A stretch of 35,808 nt of DNA from DATBIS01 sp036556805. GTDB taxonomy: Bacteria; Actinomycetota; UBA4738; HRBIN12. The notes beneath the pieces are model-generated. The model was given only the letters and a program-made list of their open reading frames with translations, was not told the DNA's origin and did no database searches. Numbering within the stretch: the first letter of the stretch is position 1; every line of letters begins with the position of its first letter. This document shows positions 1-6,727 of the stretch, piece by piece. The DNA is taken from positions 1 to 35,808 of the forward strand of contig DATBIS010000121.1 in assembly GCA_036556805.1 (NCBI GenBank). The letters are read 5' to 3'. The translations under genes were made by a program, and so were the position numbers.

Positions 1-389
1 TGACGCTGTCGATCACCTCGGCGGCGTTCTACACGCGGGTCGTGCGCGGCAACATGCTCGAGGTGCTCTCCGAGGATTACATCCGTACCGCCCGGGCCAA
101 GGGGATCTCCGAGCGGAAGGTCACCTATCGGCATGCGCTCCGGGCGTCGCTCACGCCCGTCGTGACGATGCTCGGTCTCGACATCGCCGGCCTCTTGGGC
201 GGCGCGGTCATCACCGAGAAGGTCTTCTCGCTTCCGGGCATCGGCGCCTACGCGATCGACAGCCTCGACGCCCTGGACTTCCCGCCGGTCATGGGGGTCA
301 CGATCCTCGCGGCGGTGTTCATCGTCGTGGCGAACCTGGTCGTCGACGTCGTCTACGCGTTCCTGGATCCTCGCGTTCGGTTCACGTGA
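1..389 (+). CDS. Peptide ABC transporter permease (DppB/OppB type), 3' part
   Basis: Inner-membrane permease of an oligopeptide/dipeptide-type ABC importer, cut by the window edge; the reading frame is open from base 3. The visible part contains the permease EAA-loop region (residues EDYIRTARAKG followed by a conserved HALR), through which the ATPase couples to the permease, then hydrophobic helices and the family ending in which a helix is followed by YAFLDPRVRF. That ending is typical of the DppB rather than the DppC subunit. The stop is followed after 15 bases by the oppD-like ATPase, so the genes form one operon. The substrate cannot be read from the sequence; the family moves peptides, nickel or glycosides. 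The solute-binding protein and second permease are not in the visible part. Confidence 0.9.
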   Translation, partial: TLSITSAAFYTRVVRGNMLEVLSEDYIRTARAKGISERKVTYRHALRASLTPVVTMLGLDIAGLLGGAVITEKVFSLPGIGAYAIDSLDALDFPPVMGVTILAAVFIVVANLVVDVVYAFLDPRVRFT

Positions 390-404
390 TCGAGGGCGTC
401 GCTC

Positions 405-1418
405 GTGGCTGAGCCGCTCCTCGAGGTACGCGACCTCCGCGTCCACTTTCCGACCGACGACGGCATCGTCAAGGCGGTCGACGGGATCTCCTTCTCGGTC
501 GCGCCCGGCGAAACGCTCGGCGTCGTGGGGGAGTCGGGGTCGGGCAAGTCGGTGTCGTTCCTCACGGTCATGGGGCTCATCAGCTCCAAGGTCGCGCAGA
601 CCACCGGCGAGGTGATCTTCCAGGGCCAGGATCTGCTGAAGCTCCCCGCCGACGAGATGCGGTCGGTGCGCGGCGCGAAGATCTCGATGATCTTCCAGGA
701 CCCGATGACCTCGTTGCACCCTTATTACAAGGTCGGCGCACAGATCAGCGAGGCGATCCGGGCTCACGAGAAGGTCTCGAAGAAGGAAGCGCACGACCAG
801 GCCGTCGAGATGCTCCGCAAGGTGGGCATCCCCCGCCCCGACGAGCGCGCGAACCAGTACCCCCACGAGTTCTCGGGAGGCATGCGGCAGCGCGCGATGA
901 TCGCCATGGCGCTGTCGTTGAACCCCGACCTGCTGATCGCCGACGAGCCGACCACCGCCCTCGACGTGACGGTGCAAGCGCAGATCCTCGACCTCATCGA
1001 CCGACTGAAGACCGAGTTCAACGCGGCCGTCGTGATGATCACCCACGACCTCGGCGTCGTCGCCGAGCACTGCGACCACATCCAGGTGATGTACGCGGGC
1101 AAGGTCGTGGAAGCCGGCGTGCGGCGCGACATCTACTACGGCTCCCATCATCCGTACACGTGGGGCCTGCTCCGCTCGATCGCGCGGATGGACCAGGACC
1201 GGTCCGACCGCCTCGTCCCGATCCTGGGGCTGCCGCCGTCGCTCATCAACGTGCCACCCGGGTGCGCCTTCAACCCGCGATGCCCCTATGCCTTCGATCG
1301 CTGCCGAACCGATGTTCCCGAGCTCATCCCCGCCGACGGGCATCACGCGTCGGCCTGCCATCTGCTCCTGGAGGACAAGGAGCGGATCTTCCACGAGGAG
1401 GTGCTCGCGAAGTCATGA
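405..1418 (+). CDS. Peptide ABC transporter ATP-binding protein (OppD/DppD family)
   Basis: Cytoplasmic ATPase of 337 aa that energises the importer encoded upstream. Walker A GESGSGKS is at about residues 42-49, the ABC signature begins at about 157 (SGGMRQR), Walker B with DEP is at about 180, and the switch histidine follows in MITHDL. The C-terminus carries the oligopeptide-transporter extension with the cysteine cluster CAFNPRCPYAFDRC, which in some family members binds an Fe-S cluster. The start is a GTG 15 bases after the permease stop. The end overlaps the next gene by four bases (ATGA), so OppD- and OppF-like subunits are translationally coupled, as expected for the heterodimeric ATPase. 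Confidence 0.93.
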   Translation: MAEPLLEVRDLRVHFPTDDGIVKAVDGISFSVAPGETLGVVGESGSGKSVSFLTVMGLISSKVAQTTGEVIFQGQDLLKLPADEMRSVRGAKISMIFQDPMTSLHPYYKVGAQISEAIRAHEKVSKKEAHDQAVEMLRKVGIPRPDERANQYPHEFSGGMRQRAMIAMALSLNPDLLIADEPTTALDVTVQAQILDLIDRLKTEFNAAVVMITHDLGVVAEHCDHIQVMYAGKVVEAGVRRDIYYGSHHPYTWGLLRSIARMDQDRSDRLVPILGLPPSLINVPPGCAFNPRCPYAFDRCRTDVPELIPADGHHASACHLLLEDKERIFHEEVLAKS

Positions 1419-2482
1419 GCGTGGAGACGGCACCGGTACCGGCCCCATCGGCAGGCGAGTCGCGCACCCCGCTCATTCGCCTCCGTGGCATCAAGAAGTA
1501 CTTCCCGATCACCCGCGGGATCCTCATCCAGAAGAAGGTCGGGAACGTGCACGCGGTCGACGGCGTCGACCTCGAGGTCTATCCGGGGGAGACCGTGGGC
1601 CTCGTCGGCGAGACGGGGTGCGGCAAGTCCACGCTCGCGCGGGTGATCATGCGGCTCTACGACGCGACCGAGGGGACGATCGAGTTCGACGGCCAGGACG
1701 TCACCAAGCTGAAGGGCAAGGACCTGCGTGCGCTTCGCCGCGACATGCAGATGATCTTCCAGGACCCGTTCGCGTCCCTGAATCCGCGCAAGACCGTCGG
1801 TGCGATCATCGGCGATCCGTTCCGCCTGCACCGGACGGTGCCGAAGGAGAAGGTCAAGGGCGAGGTCCAGGACCTCATGCGGCTCGTGGGCTTGAACCCC
1901 GAGCACTACAACCGGTACCCGCACGAGTTCTCGGGCGGTCAGCGGCAGCGGATCGGTGTCGCGCGGTCGCTCGCGCTCCGCCCGAAGCTCATCGTGTGCG
2001 ACGAGCCGGTCTCGGCGCTCGACGTCTCGATCCAGGCGCAGGTCATCAACCTCCTGGAGGACCTGCAGGAGGAGTTCAACCTCACCTACCTGTTCATCGC
2101 GCACGACCTGTCGGTCGTGAAGCACGTGTCGGATCGGGTCGCGGTGATGTACCTGGGCAAGGTCGTGGAGATCGCGGACGGCGACACGCTGTACAAGGAT
2201 CCGAAGCACCCGTACACCGGGGCGCTGCTCTCCGCGGTGCCGATCCCGGACCCCGACCTCGCAGGACAGAAGCGGCGGATCATCCTCGAGGGCGACGTGC
2301 CGTCGCCGATCGACCCGCCGTCCGGGTGCCGGTTCCATCCCCGCTGTTACCGGGCGCAGTTCCCGAAGTGCAGCGAGGAGCAGCCCGAGCTTCGTCCGAT
2401 GCACCCCGGCCAGCTCGCCGCGTGCCATTTCCCGCTCGAGGACCGTGCTATCGTGCAAGAGGTCAGCACCGAGTCCTCGTAA
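1415..2482 (+). CDS. Peptide ABC transporter ATP-binding protein (OppF/DppF family)
   Basis: Second ATPase subunit, 355 aa from the ATG that overlaps the oppD-like stop. An upstream in-frame extension exists but merely shadows the previous gene. Walker A GETGCGKS is at about residues 65-72. The signature FSGGQRQR, Walker B CDEPVSALD and the IAHDLSVV switch region are all present, followed by the C-terminal CRFHPRCYRAQF cysteine motif of this family. The N-terminal region contains RGILIQKKVGNVHAVDG, the insertion typical of OppF/DppF compared with OppD. It should pair with the upstream ATPase under the two permeases. Nineteen bases separate it from secG, so read-through into secG is possible. 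Confidence 0.93.
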   Translation: MSVETAPVPAPSAGESRTPLIRLRGIKKYFPITRGILIQKKVGNVHAVDGVDLEVYPGETVGLVGETGCGKSTLARVIMRLYDATEGTIEFDGQDVTKLKGKDLRALRRDMQMIFQDPFASLNPRKTVGAIIGDPFRLHRTVPKEKVKGEVQDLMRLVGLNPEHYNRYPHEFSGGQRQRIGVARSLALRPKLIVCDEPVSALDVSIQAQVINLLEDLQEEFNLTYLFIAHDLSVVKHVSDRVAVMYLGKVVEIADGDTLYKDPKHPYTGALLSAVPIPDPDLAGQKRRIILEGDVPSPIDPPSGCRFHPRCYRAQFPKCSEEQPELRPMHPGQLAACHFPLEDRAIVQEVSTESS

Positions 2483-2500
2483 CCCCCCGGGAGTCGTTCC

Positions 2501-2725
2501 ATGCTCAACGCAGCCCTCATCGTGGTGGACGTCATCGCGGCGCTCTTCCTGATCCTCACGATCCTGCTCCACTCGGGGCGGGGGAGCGGCCTGTCGGACA
2601 TGTTCGGGGGTGGCAGCACCCTCTCCGGCGGAACGGCTCTCGAGCGCCGGCTCGACCGCATCACGGTCGTGACCGCGATCGTCTTCGGCCTGGTCACGTT
2701 CTACCTCACCTGGAAGTGGCGCTAG
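2501..2725 (+). CDS. secG: Preprotein translocase subunit SecG
   Basis: Small accessory subunit of the SecYEG protein-export channel in the cytoplasmic membrane, 74 aa. It has the two-helix topology of the family: an N-terminal helix (about residues 5-24), the cytoplasmic loop with the hallmark LHSGRGSGLSDMFGGG, the second conserved segment ERRLDRITVVTAIVF, and a short charged C-terminus. The length is normal for SecG. A GGGAG element lies upstream of the ATG. The next gene is tRNA-Leu(GAG), 36 bases downstream. secG followed by a GAG-anticodon leucine tRNA also occurs in Escherichia coli (secG-leuU), which supports the call. Confidence 0.92.
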   Translation: MLNAALIVVDVIAALFLILTILLHSGRGSGLSDMFGGGSTLSGGTALERRLDRITVVTAIVFGLVTFYLTWKWR

Positions 2726-2744
2726 CCCGCCGGGAGGCCGTTGG

Positions 2745-2750
2745 TAGAAT
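2745..2750 (+). promoter_or_regulatory. -10 box for tRNA-Leu
   Basis: TAGAAT lies 11 bases before the mature 5' end of tRNA-Leu, in the only gap between secG and the tRNA. No convincing -35 element is visible at the right spacing. Transcription would start around 2757, giving a very short 5' leader for RNase P to remove. Confidence 0.5.
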
Positions 2751-2761
2751 CAGCCGCGCCC

Positions 2762-2848
2762 GTCGGAGTGGCGGAATTTGGTAGACGCGCTAGGTTGAGG
2801 GCCTAGTGCCCTTCATTGGGCGTGGGGGTTCAAATCCCCCCTCCGACA
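2762..2848 (+). tRNA. tRNA-Leu (anticodon GAG)
   Basis: Class II tRNA of 87 bases. The acceptor stem pairs perfectly (GTCGGAG with CTCCGAC) and is followed by discriminator A. The D-arm region is TGGCGGAATTTGGTAGAC. The anticodon loop is TTGAGGG closed by CTAGG/CCTAG, so the anticodon is GAG, reading CUC/CUU leucine codons. The long variable arm TGCCCTTCATTGGGCG can form its own stem, and the T-arm is GGGGGTTCAAATCCCCC. The gene does not encode CCA: ACCC follows the acceptor stem, so the CCA end must be added by an enzyme. It is flanked by secG upstream and a recombinase relic downstream, consistent with use as an integration site. Confidence 0.97.
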
Positions 2849-2870
2849 CCCACTGACCAGCGGAAACGAC

Positions 2871-2902
2871 AGACCCCCGAGAGCCGATACCCTCGGGGGT
2901 CT
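2871..2902 (+). terminator. Strong hairpin after tRNA-Leu, likely transcription terminator
   Basis: A perfect 11-base stem, AGACCCCCGAG pairing with CTCGGGGGTCT, encloses a 10-base loop. It starts 22 bases after the tRNA. The following CTCCTCTCCC is pyrimidine-rich but not a clean U-tract. The hairpin lies between the tRNA and the convergent recombinase relic, so it could terminate transcription from either side. Confidence 0.75.
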
Positions 2903-2923
2903 CTCCTCTCCCAGCATTCCCCG

Positions 2924-3119
2924 TCAGGCTCCGAGGATTCTCCCGAGCCGTTCCGCGGCATCGGTTGAGGCCGCGGGGGACGTAGGAGTAGCAGATGCCG
3001 GCAGTCGTCGAGGCGCTCGCGTGGCCGAGCTGATTCGCCACGACGTCGAGCCGAACACCCGCCTCGAGCGACAGTGCGGCGTAGCAGTGACGAGCACCTT
3101 GCAATGGGATCGGTGGCAC
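2924..3119 (-). pseudogene. Decayed C-terminal end of a tyrosine recombinase/phage integrase
   Basis: Read on the minus strand, the segment PIPLQGARHCYAALSLEAG followed by VVANQLGHASASTT and YSYVP matches the catalytic C-terminus of tyrosine recombinases: the HxxR-HxxA region, the LGH box and the nucleophile tyrosine. It is broken. The first catalytic histidine position reads Gln (LQGAR instead of LHDLR), the N-terminal DNA-binding and core domains are absent, and the usual ending AAERLGRILG is in another frame, so a frameshift lies near 2980-2995. It points towards the 3' end of tRNA-Leu 76 bases away, as expected of an integrase left behind at a tRNA attachment site. The relic cannot be active. 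The original element is unknown. Confidence 0.7.
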
Positions 3120-3158
3120 ACCGGCCGCGGCCGGCGAGACGGCCGGTCCCTCACGTTC

Positions 3159-3347
3159 TCATGGCTCAGGTGTCATCTGGCCGCCGGACTGCATGCCCTC
3201 AACATCCGATGGCATGCCCTCATCGGAGCCAGAGCCCATGCCCTCCGACTGGTGTGCCCTCTGCATGTGGCCTTCGAGCTGTTCCCGGGTCTCGAACTCA
3301 GCTCCACACTCACTGCACTTCACGGCGCCCTTCTGTTGCTCACCCAC
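3159..3347 (-). CDS. Small C2H2-type zinc-finger protein
   Basis: A 62-aa protein containing one classical C2H2 finger: CSECGAEF followed by TREQLEGHMQRAH, with spacing C-x2-C-x12-H-x4-H. The finger occupies about residues 11-32. The tail is Met/Gly/Ser-rich with repeated EGM and is probably disordered. The GTG start is supported by a strong ribosome site, AAGGAGGA, six bases upstream. It lies 76 bases downstream of the channel-like gene on the same strand, with a possible hairpin between. Single C2H2 fingers are uncommon in bacteria; the known Ros/MucR type is longer. The role may be DNA, RNA or protein binding, which the sequence does not decide. Confidence 0.75.
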   Translation of the reverse strand: MGEQQKGAVKCSECGAEFETREQLEGHMQRAHQSEGMGSGSDEGMPSDVEGMQSGGQMTPEP

Positions 3348-3375
3348 GTTTCCTCCTTCCTCACCGTCCGTCGAT

Positions 3376-3397
3376 CCCGCCCCTCGCCAGAGGCGGG
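3376..3397 (-). terminator. Possible hairpin terminator after the channel-like gene
   Basis: On the minus strand this lies just after the stop at 3424 and before the zinc-finger gene. GAGGCGGG can pair with CCCGCC..TC across a four-base loop if two C residues bulge. No U-tract follows, so attenuation or mRNA-end stabilisation is as likely as true termination. Confidence 0.3.
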
Positions 3398-3423
3398 GGT
3401 CGCGGCAAGACCTGACCTCGTGA

Positions 3424-4176
3424 CTACCGGCCGGCCCTCGATCGCTCTTCCTCGATGCGCTCCCGCACGGCGTCCTTGCCCGCCTCGGGATCAGCGTTGA
3501 CGATCACCTCGTGACCCTTGGCCTCGAGCGCCATGCTGGTTCGTTCCCAATAGCGCTGCATCGTACGGATGCCTCCACCGCCGATCGCAACGATCGCCGA
3601 ACCCACGATGATCGCAAGGATCGCGTAGTAGAGACCGTTCACGATCTCCGGAGCGATCTCCAACTGGTTGAGCGCCGCGAACACGCCGACGACCAAGACG
3701 GCGATGCCGGCGCCACGCGCCATCCACTGACCACCCGAGACTGCCCCGAGCGTTCCTTCGAGAAGATCCGTGAGGGCTCGCGCGATCGCCCCGGCGATCA
3801 CGAGGATGACGATGGCAACCAAGACGTTCGGCAGGTACGCGAGGATGCCGTGGATCAAGTCGCTGATCGGATTCGTCCCCCACACCCCGAACGCGAGCTG
3901 GAGGACGACCAGGAACATCGCCCAGAACGCGACCAGCGAAATGACGTCGGACGGATCGAACGTGCTCCGCTCGAAGGTGCTCCTGAGCACCCCACCTTCC
4001 ACCCAGCGATCGAAGCCGACTCGCTCAAGGATTCCGTCGAGGACCTTCGCGAGCGCCTTCGCGATGAAGTACCCGACCAAGAGGATCAGCAGGAAGCCGA
4101 GGAGCTTCGGAACGAACGTGACGGTGTTCCTCCACGCATCCTCAAGTCCCCCTTGGAAATCGATCTCACCCAACAT
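3424..4176 (-). CDS. Conserved-TM-helix membrane protein (mechanosensitive-channel-like)
   Basis: An integral membrane protein of 250 aa. The first hydrophobic helix (PKLLGFLLILLVGYFIAKAL) is followed by VLDGILERVGFDRW, and a second similar unit appears later (LPNVLVAIVILVIAGAIARA then LTDLLEGTLG). This duplicated helix-plus-amphipathic pattern matches the conserved TM helix family (Pfam MS_channel_1st_1) found in or near small-conductance mechanosensitive channels. Four to five helices are visible and the tail is soluble and charged. The ATG at 4176 is chosen because GAGGAGGTG lies just upstream; longer frames to 4338 have no ribosome site. It lacks the canonical MscS beta domain, so gating or ion conduction is uncertain. 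Confidence 0.75.
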   Translation of the reverse strand: MLGEIDFQGGLEDAWRNTVTFVPKLLGFLLILLVGYFIAKALAKVLDGILERVGFDRWVEGGVLRSTFERSTFDPSDVISLVAFWAMFLVVLQLAFGVWGTNPISDLIHGILAYLPNVLVAIVILVIAGAIARALTDLLEGTLGAVSGGQWMARGAGIAVLVVGVFAALNQLEIAPEIVNGLYYAILAIIVGSAIVAIGGGGIRTMQRYWERTSMALEAKGHEVIVNADPEAGKDAVRERIEEERSRAGR

Positions 4177-4284
4177 GCCGACACCTCCTCGTCGTCGAGA
4201 TGAACCCCTTGGCTCGCCGCCCTCGACGTAGGGAGAGAAGTGCCCAATCTGCGCCAGCCCAAACGCGGCAAAACTCCTGGTCAG

Positions 4285-4300
4285 CGTACGGTTCCGTACG
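4285..4300. promoter_or_regulatory. Perfect palindrome, operator candidate
   Basis: CGTACGG-TT-CCGTACG is a perfect inverted repeat of two 7-base arms. It sits in the 251-base gap between the divergent channel-like gene (start 4176, minus) and the small membrane protein (start 4428, plus). Its position and symmetry suit a dimeric repressor such as a TetR- or GntR-type protein. No regulator gene is adjacent, so ownership is unknown. The rest of the gap shows only the -10 box described separately. Confidence 0.4.
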
Positions 4301-4415
4301 TTGCGCGAGTTGATCAGCCACGTGCCGCAGGAACTCATACGAAGCTGGCCAAGAGAGGTATGTCTTCAACCACCCTCTCGCGACACCCGTCCTTGCCTCC
4401 GCCACAGCTGAGGTC

Positions 4416-4421
4416 TACGTT
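4416..4421 (+). promoter_or_regulatory. -10 box TACGTT, leaderless arrangement
   Basis: TACGTT is followed by exactly six bases and then the GTG at 4428. The transcript would therefore begin at or next to the start codon. This spacing recurs in front of several other genes in the window and supports the chosen start. Confidence 0.45.
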
Positions 4422-4427
4422 CCGGCC

Positions 4428-4757
4428 GTGAGGCTCTTCCTTGCGCGGCTGGTGGGGCGCGGAATGATCGCGTTCGGCATCGTCGGCCTCGCGACGTCGC
4501 CGTTCGGCGTCTGGGGCAAGCACGCCCCGCTCTGGCAGCTGATCCCCATCTTTTCTCTCAACATCCTTTCGGGATTCTTCCTGCTGGTCGAAGGGCGGCA
4601 GATGGGATGGGGCACCCGCTCCGACCAGCAACGCCCCTCCGGGTTCCTGGGGTTCGTCCTGTGGATCGTGTTCGGCCCGCAGGTGCCCGCTCCTCGGCTC
4701 GAGCCGAAGCCCTCGAAGGGCGCCCCGACGAGCGACGTGGGGGACCCCAAGACGTGA
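4428..4757 (+). CDS. Small membrane protein of unknown function
   Basis: I do not recognise this 109-aa protein. It has two hydrophobic segments: about residues 10-27 (GRGMIAFGIVGLATSPFGVW) and about 35-53 (WQLIPIFSLNILSGFFLLVE). A further short hydrophobic stretch (GFLGFVLWIVFG) precedes a proline- and lysine-rich, probably cytoplasmic tail. There is no Shine-Dalgarno site, but a TAnnnT box sits six bases before the GTG, so leaderless translation is plausible. It is divergent from the channel-like gene and precedes the secreted delta-60 protein by 68 bases. The existence of the gene rests on frame openness, hydrophobic pattern and promoter spacing only. Confidence 0.5.
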   Translation: MRLFLARLVGRGMIAFGIVGLATSPFGVWGKHAPLWQLIPIFSLNILSGFFLLVEGRQMGWGTRSDQQRPSGFLGFVLWIVFGPQVPAPRLEPKPSKGAPTSDVGDPKT

Positions 4758-4810
4758 ACTCGGTTCACCTTGCGGCGAAGGGCCGATTGACGGAGCGTGC
4801 GCCGGCCCAA

Positions 4811-4816
4811 TAGGTT
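4811..4816 (+). promoter_or_regulatory. -10 box TAGGTT before the delta-60 gene
   Basis: TAGGTT lies nine bases before the ATG at 4826, which would leave a 5' leader of only about two or three bases. There is no ribosome-binding site in the nine intervening bases. Confidence 0.4.
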
Positions 4817-4825
4817 CAGAGCACC

Positions 4826-6082
4826 ATGTCCCCCCGACGCTCGACCCTCTCGTTGTTCGCCGCGAGCGTTCTCGTCTTGGCGCACAGCCTGCCGGCACTG
4901 GCTGCCGCGGGCGTCCTGGATTCCTCGTTCGGGGTCGCCGGACAGGTGACGACGAACCTCGGTCCCGGCTTCGACGCGGCGTTCGCGATGACCGTCCAGG
5001 ACGACGGCAAAACCGTGGCGGTGGGAAAGACCTCGGGTGCGGGCGGAAGGTTCGCCCTCGTCCGCTACCTCGACGACGGCTCGCTCGACTCGAGCTTCGG
5101 CGGCGACGGCAAGGTCATGACGAACCTGAGTCCCGCGGGCGACTGGGCGAACGCCGTCGCGATCCAGGACGACGGCAAGATCGTGGTGGCCGGCCGGGCC
5201 TCGGGCGGAGGAGGAAGGTTCGCGCTCGTTCGTTACCACGCGAACGGCACCCTCGACTCGAGCTTCGGCGGTGACGGGAAGGTCCTCACGAACCTATCGC
5301 CGGGAGAGGACGAAGCGTTCGGCGTCGCGGTCCGATCATCCGACGACACGATCGTCGCGGGCGGGTTCGTCGACGAGGGGATCCACGCGAAGTTCGGCGT
5401 CGTCACCTACCACGCGAACGGCACCCTCGACTCGAGCTTCGGCGGCGACGGCAAGGTCACGACGGATCTCACGACGAAGTCCGACGGCGTCTACGGCGTC
5501 GCGATCCAACCGGCCGACGGGAAGATCGTCGTGGCGGGGGCCGCGTCGGACAAGTTCGCGCTCGCGCGCTACGAGTCGGACGGCAGCCTCGACACGACCT
5601 TCAGCGGGAACGGGACCGCGCGTCCCGACTTCACGAACGGCAAGGACTACGCTCGCGCCGTGGCCGTCGAAGCCGGGAGCGGCGCGATCGTCGCGGCGGG
5701 ATCCGCCGGCAACGCGAACTTCGCGCTGGTGCGCTACACCTCGGCCGGGGCGCCGGATGCGACGTTCAGCGGCAACGGAAAGACCGTCACGAGCTTCACG
5801 AACGGCCACGACTACGCACGCGGACTCGCCCTACAGGGCGACGGCGGGATCGTGGCCGCGGGGATCGCCGACGGCACGAAGTTCGCCGTCGCGCGGTACG
5901 ACGTCGACGGCTCGCGGGACCTCACGTTCAGCGGCAACGGCAAGGCGGTCGCGGAGTTCACGGCGGGGGTCGACGGCGCCTACGGCGTGGGCATCCAGCC
6001 GGCCGACGGGAAGATCGTCCTGGCCGGCGTCGCGGGTGGGGCCAACAAGAAGTTCGCGCTCGCCCGGTACCTCGGAGCTTGA
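4826..6082 (+). CDS. Secreted delta-60 repeat protein, seven repeats
   Basis: An exported protein of 418 aa. The N-terminus is a clear signal peptide (MSPRRS, a hydrophobic run to about residue 25, then PALA), with cleavage expected near residues 25-28. The mature part is seven tandem units of about 54-58 residues. Each has the pattern LDSSFGGDGKV, a Gly/Asn loop, VAIQDDGKIVVAG and FALVRY, which is the delta-60 (DUF5122) repeat. The last unit ends at the C-terminus with ALARYLGA. Seven units of this size suggest a closed seven-bladed beta-propeller. There is no cell-wall sorting signal or catalytic motif, so a binding or structural role outside the membrane is likely. Units 2-4 are nearly identical at DNA level, indicating recent duplication. 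Confidence 0.85.
   Translation: MSPRRSTLSLFAASVLVLAHSLPALAAAGVLDSSFGVAGQVTTNLGPGFDAAFAMTVQDDGKTVAVGKTSGAGGRFALVRYLDDGSLDSSFGGDGKVMTNLSPAGDWANAVAIQDDGKIVVAGRASGGGGRFALVRYHANGTLDSSFGGDGKVLTNLSPGEDEAFGVAVRSSDDTIVAGGFVDEGIHAKFGVVTYHANGTLDSSFGGDGKVTTDLTTKSDGVYGVAIQPADGKIVVAGAASDKFALARYESDGSLDTTFSGNGTARPDFTNGKDYARAVAVEAGSGAIVAAGSAGNANFALVRYTSAGAPDATFSGNGKTVTSFTNGHDYARGLALQGDGGIVAAGIADGTKFAVARYDVDGSRDLTFSGNGKAVAEFTAGVDGAYGVGIQPADGKIVLAGVAGGANKKFALARYLGA
5234..5453 (+). repeat. Near-identical DNA repeats inside the delta-60 gene
   Basis: A stretch encoding YHANGTLDSSFGGDGKV occurs at about 5234-5282 and again at about 5408-5456 with almost identical bases, about 174 bases apart. A related copy encoding DGSLDSSFGGDGKV lies at about 5074-5120. 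This is coding repetition within the propeller units, not a mobile element. Confidence 0.7.
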
Positions 6083-6135
6083 GCTCGCTCAACCCGCCGC
6101 CGGAGGCCATCGTTTGCGCCGGCCCCGCCCGCGGG

Positions 6136-6141
6136 TAGGTT
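6136..6141 (+). promoter_or_regulatory. -10 box TAGGTT before the DUF3224-like gene
   Basis: TAGGTT gives a predicted transcription start near 6148 and a leader of about 26 bases. That leader contains the strong ribosome site AAGGAGG before the ATG at 6174. Confidence 0.4.
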
Positions 6142-6173
6142 CGAAGGCGACGACGTCGAGGCAAGGAGGCACC

Positions 6174-6572
6174 ATGACGACCGCCACCGGCACGTTCGAG
6201 ATCACCGGCATGGACGAGGACGCGTACCGGGAGCTCGGACCCGGGGGGAAGCTCACGCGTGCGAGAGGGACGCAGCGGTTCGACGGCGACCTCGAGGGCG
6301 AGGGCTCGGTGGAATGGCTGATGTGCTACGCGGCCGACGGGACCGCCCGGTTCCTCGGCTTGCAGGAGATCACGGGCTCGATCGGCGGACGATCCGGGTC
6401 GTTCGTGCTCGAGGCCACGGGCGACCACGACGGTTCGCGGTCGAAGGCCACCTGGAGGGTGCTCGAAGGCACCGCGACCGGCGAGCTCGCCGGCATGAGC
6501 GGGCAGGGGGGCTTCGAGGCGCCCGGCGGGCCGAAAGGCTCGTTCACGCTCGAGTACCGACTCCCAACCTAA
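6174..6572 (+). CDS. DUF3224 domain-containing protein
   Basis: A soluble protein of 132 aa. It begins MTTATGTFEITGMDEDAY and continues through LTRARGTQRFDGDLEGEGS, LGLQEITGSIGGRSGSF and a glycine-rich C-terminal half ending KGSFTLEYRL. This alternation of short beta-strands matches DUF3224 (allene-oxide-cyclase-like barrel) proteins, which are common in Actinobacteria and of unknown function. No signal peptide is visible. AAGGAGG six bases before the ATG fixes the start; longer in-frame extensions merely overlap the delta-60 gene. It stands alone between its own promoter and the ABC-F leader. Confidence 0.75.
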   Translation: MTTATGTFEITGMDEDAYRELGPGGKLTRARGTQRFDGDLEGEGSVEWLMCYAADGTARFLGLQEITGSIGGRSGSFVLEATGDHDGSRSKATWRVLEGTATGELAGMSGQGGFEAPGGPKGSFTLEYRLPT

Positions 6573-6599
6573 CCCTCTCGTGCTACGTCCGGGGGGTAG

Positions 6600-6628
6600 C
6601 TGACCTGCTCCGGGACGTGCGCTACACT
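6600..6628 (+). promoter_or_regulatory. Promoter of the ABC-F leader transcript
   Basis: CTGACC (6600-6605) and TACACT (6623-6628) are separated by exactly 17 bases, a good housekeeping sigma spacing and the clearest two-box promoter in the window. Transcription should start near 6635, giving a leader of about 93 bases before the 12-codon upstream ORF. Confidence 0.6.
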
Positions 6629-6646
6629 TCGAGGCCTTGAGCTGAC

Positions 6647-6722
6647 GAAACCTCCTCGGCATCACCCCGGCGCAGCCGCCCGGCGCGCGCCATTCGCTCG
6701 CACCCGCATCCCAGGAGGTTTC
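6647..6722 (+). promoter_or_regulatory. Leader RNA with sequestered ribosome-binding site
   Basis: GAAACCTCCT (6647-6656) is the perfect reverse complement of AGGAGGTTTC (6713-6722). The second arm is the Shine-Dalgarno site for the upstream ORF beginning at 6728. When paired, the only strong ribosome site in front of the ABC-F gene is hidden. The 56 bases between the arms are very GC-rich and could fold by themselves or form an alternative structure. I did not recognise a known riboswitch class. The arrangement fits translational attenuation, as known for some antibiotic-resistance ABC-F genes. Confidence 0.6.
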
Positions 6723-6727
6723 ACGAC

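Noticed and set aside
2790..2860. Minus-strand coding extension through the tRNA (GGFEPP-like peptide)
   Set aside because: The translated antisense of a tRNA T-arm gives this typical spurious peptide. Only the upstream part shows recombinase similarity.
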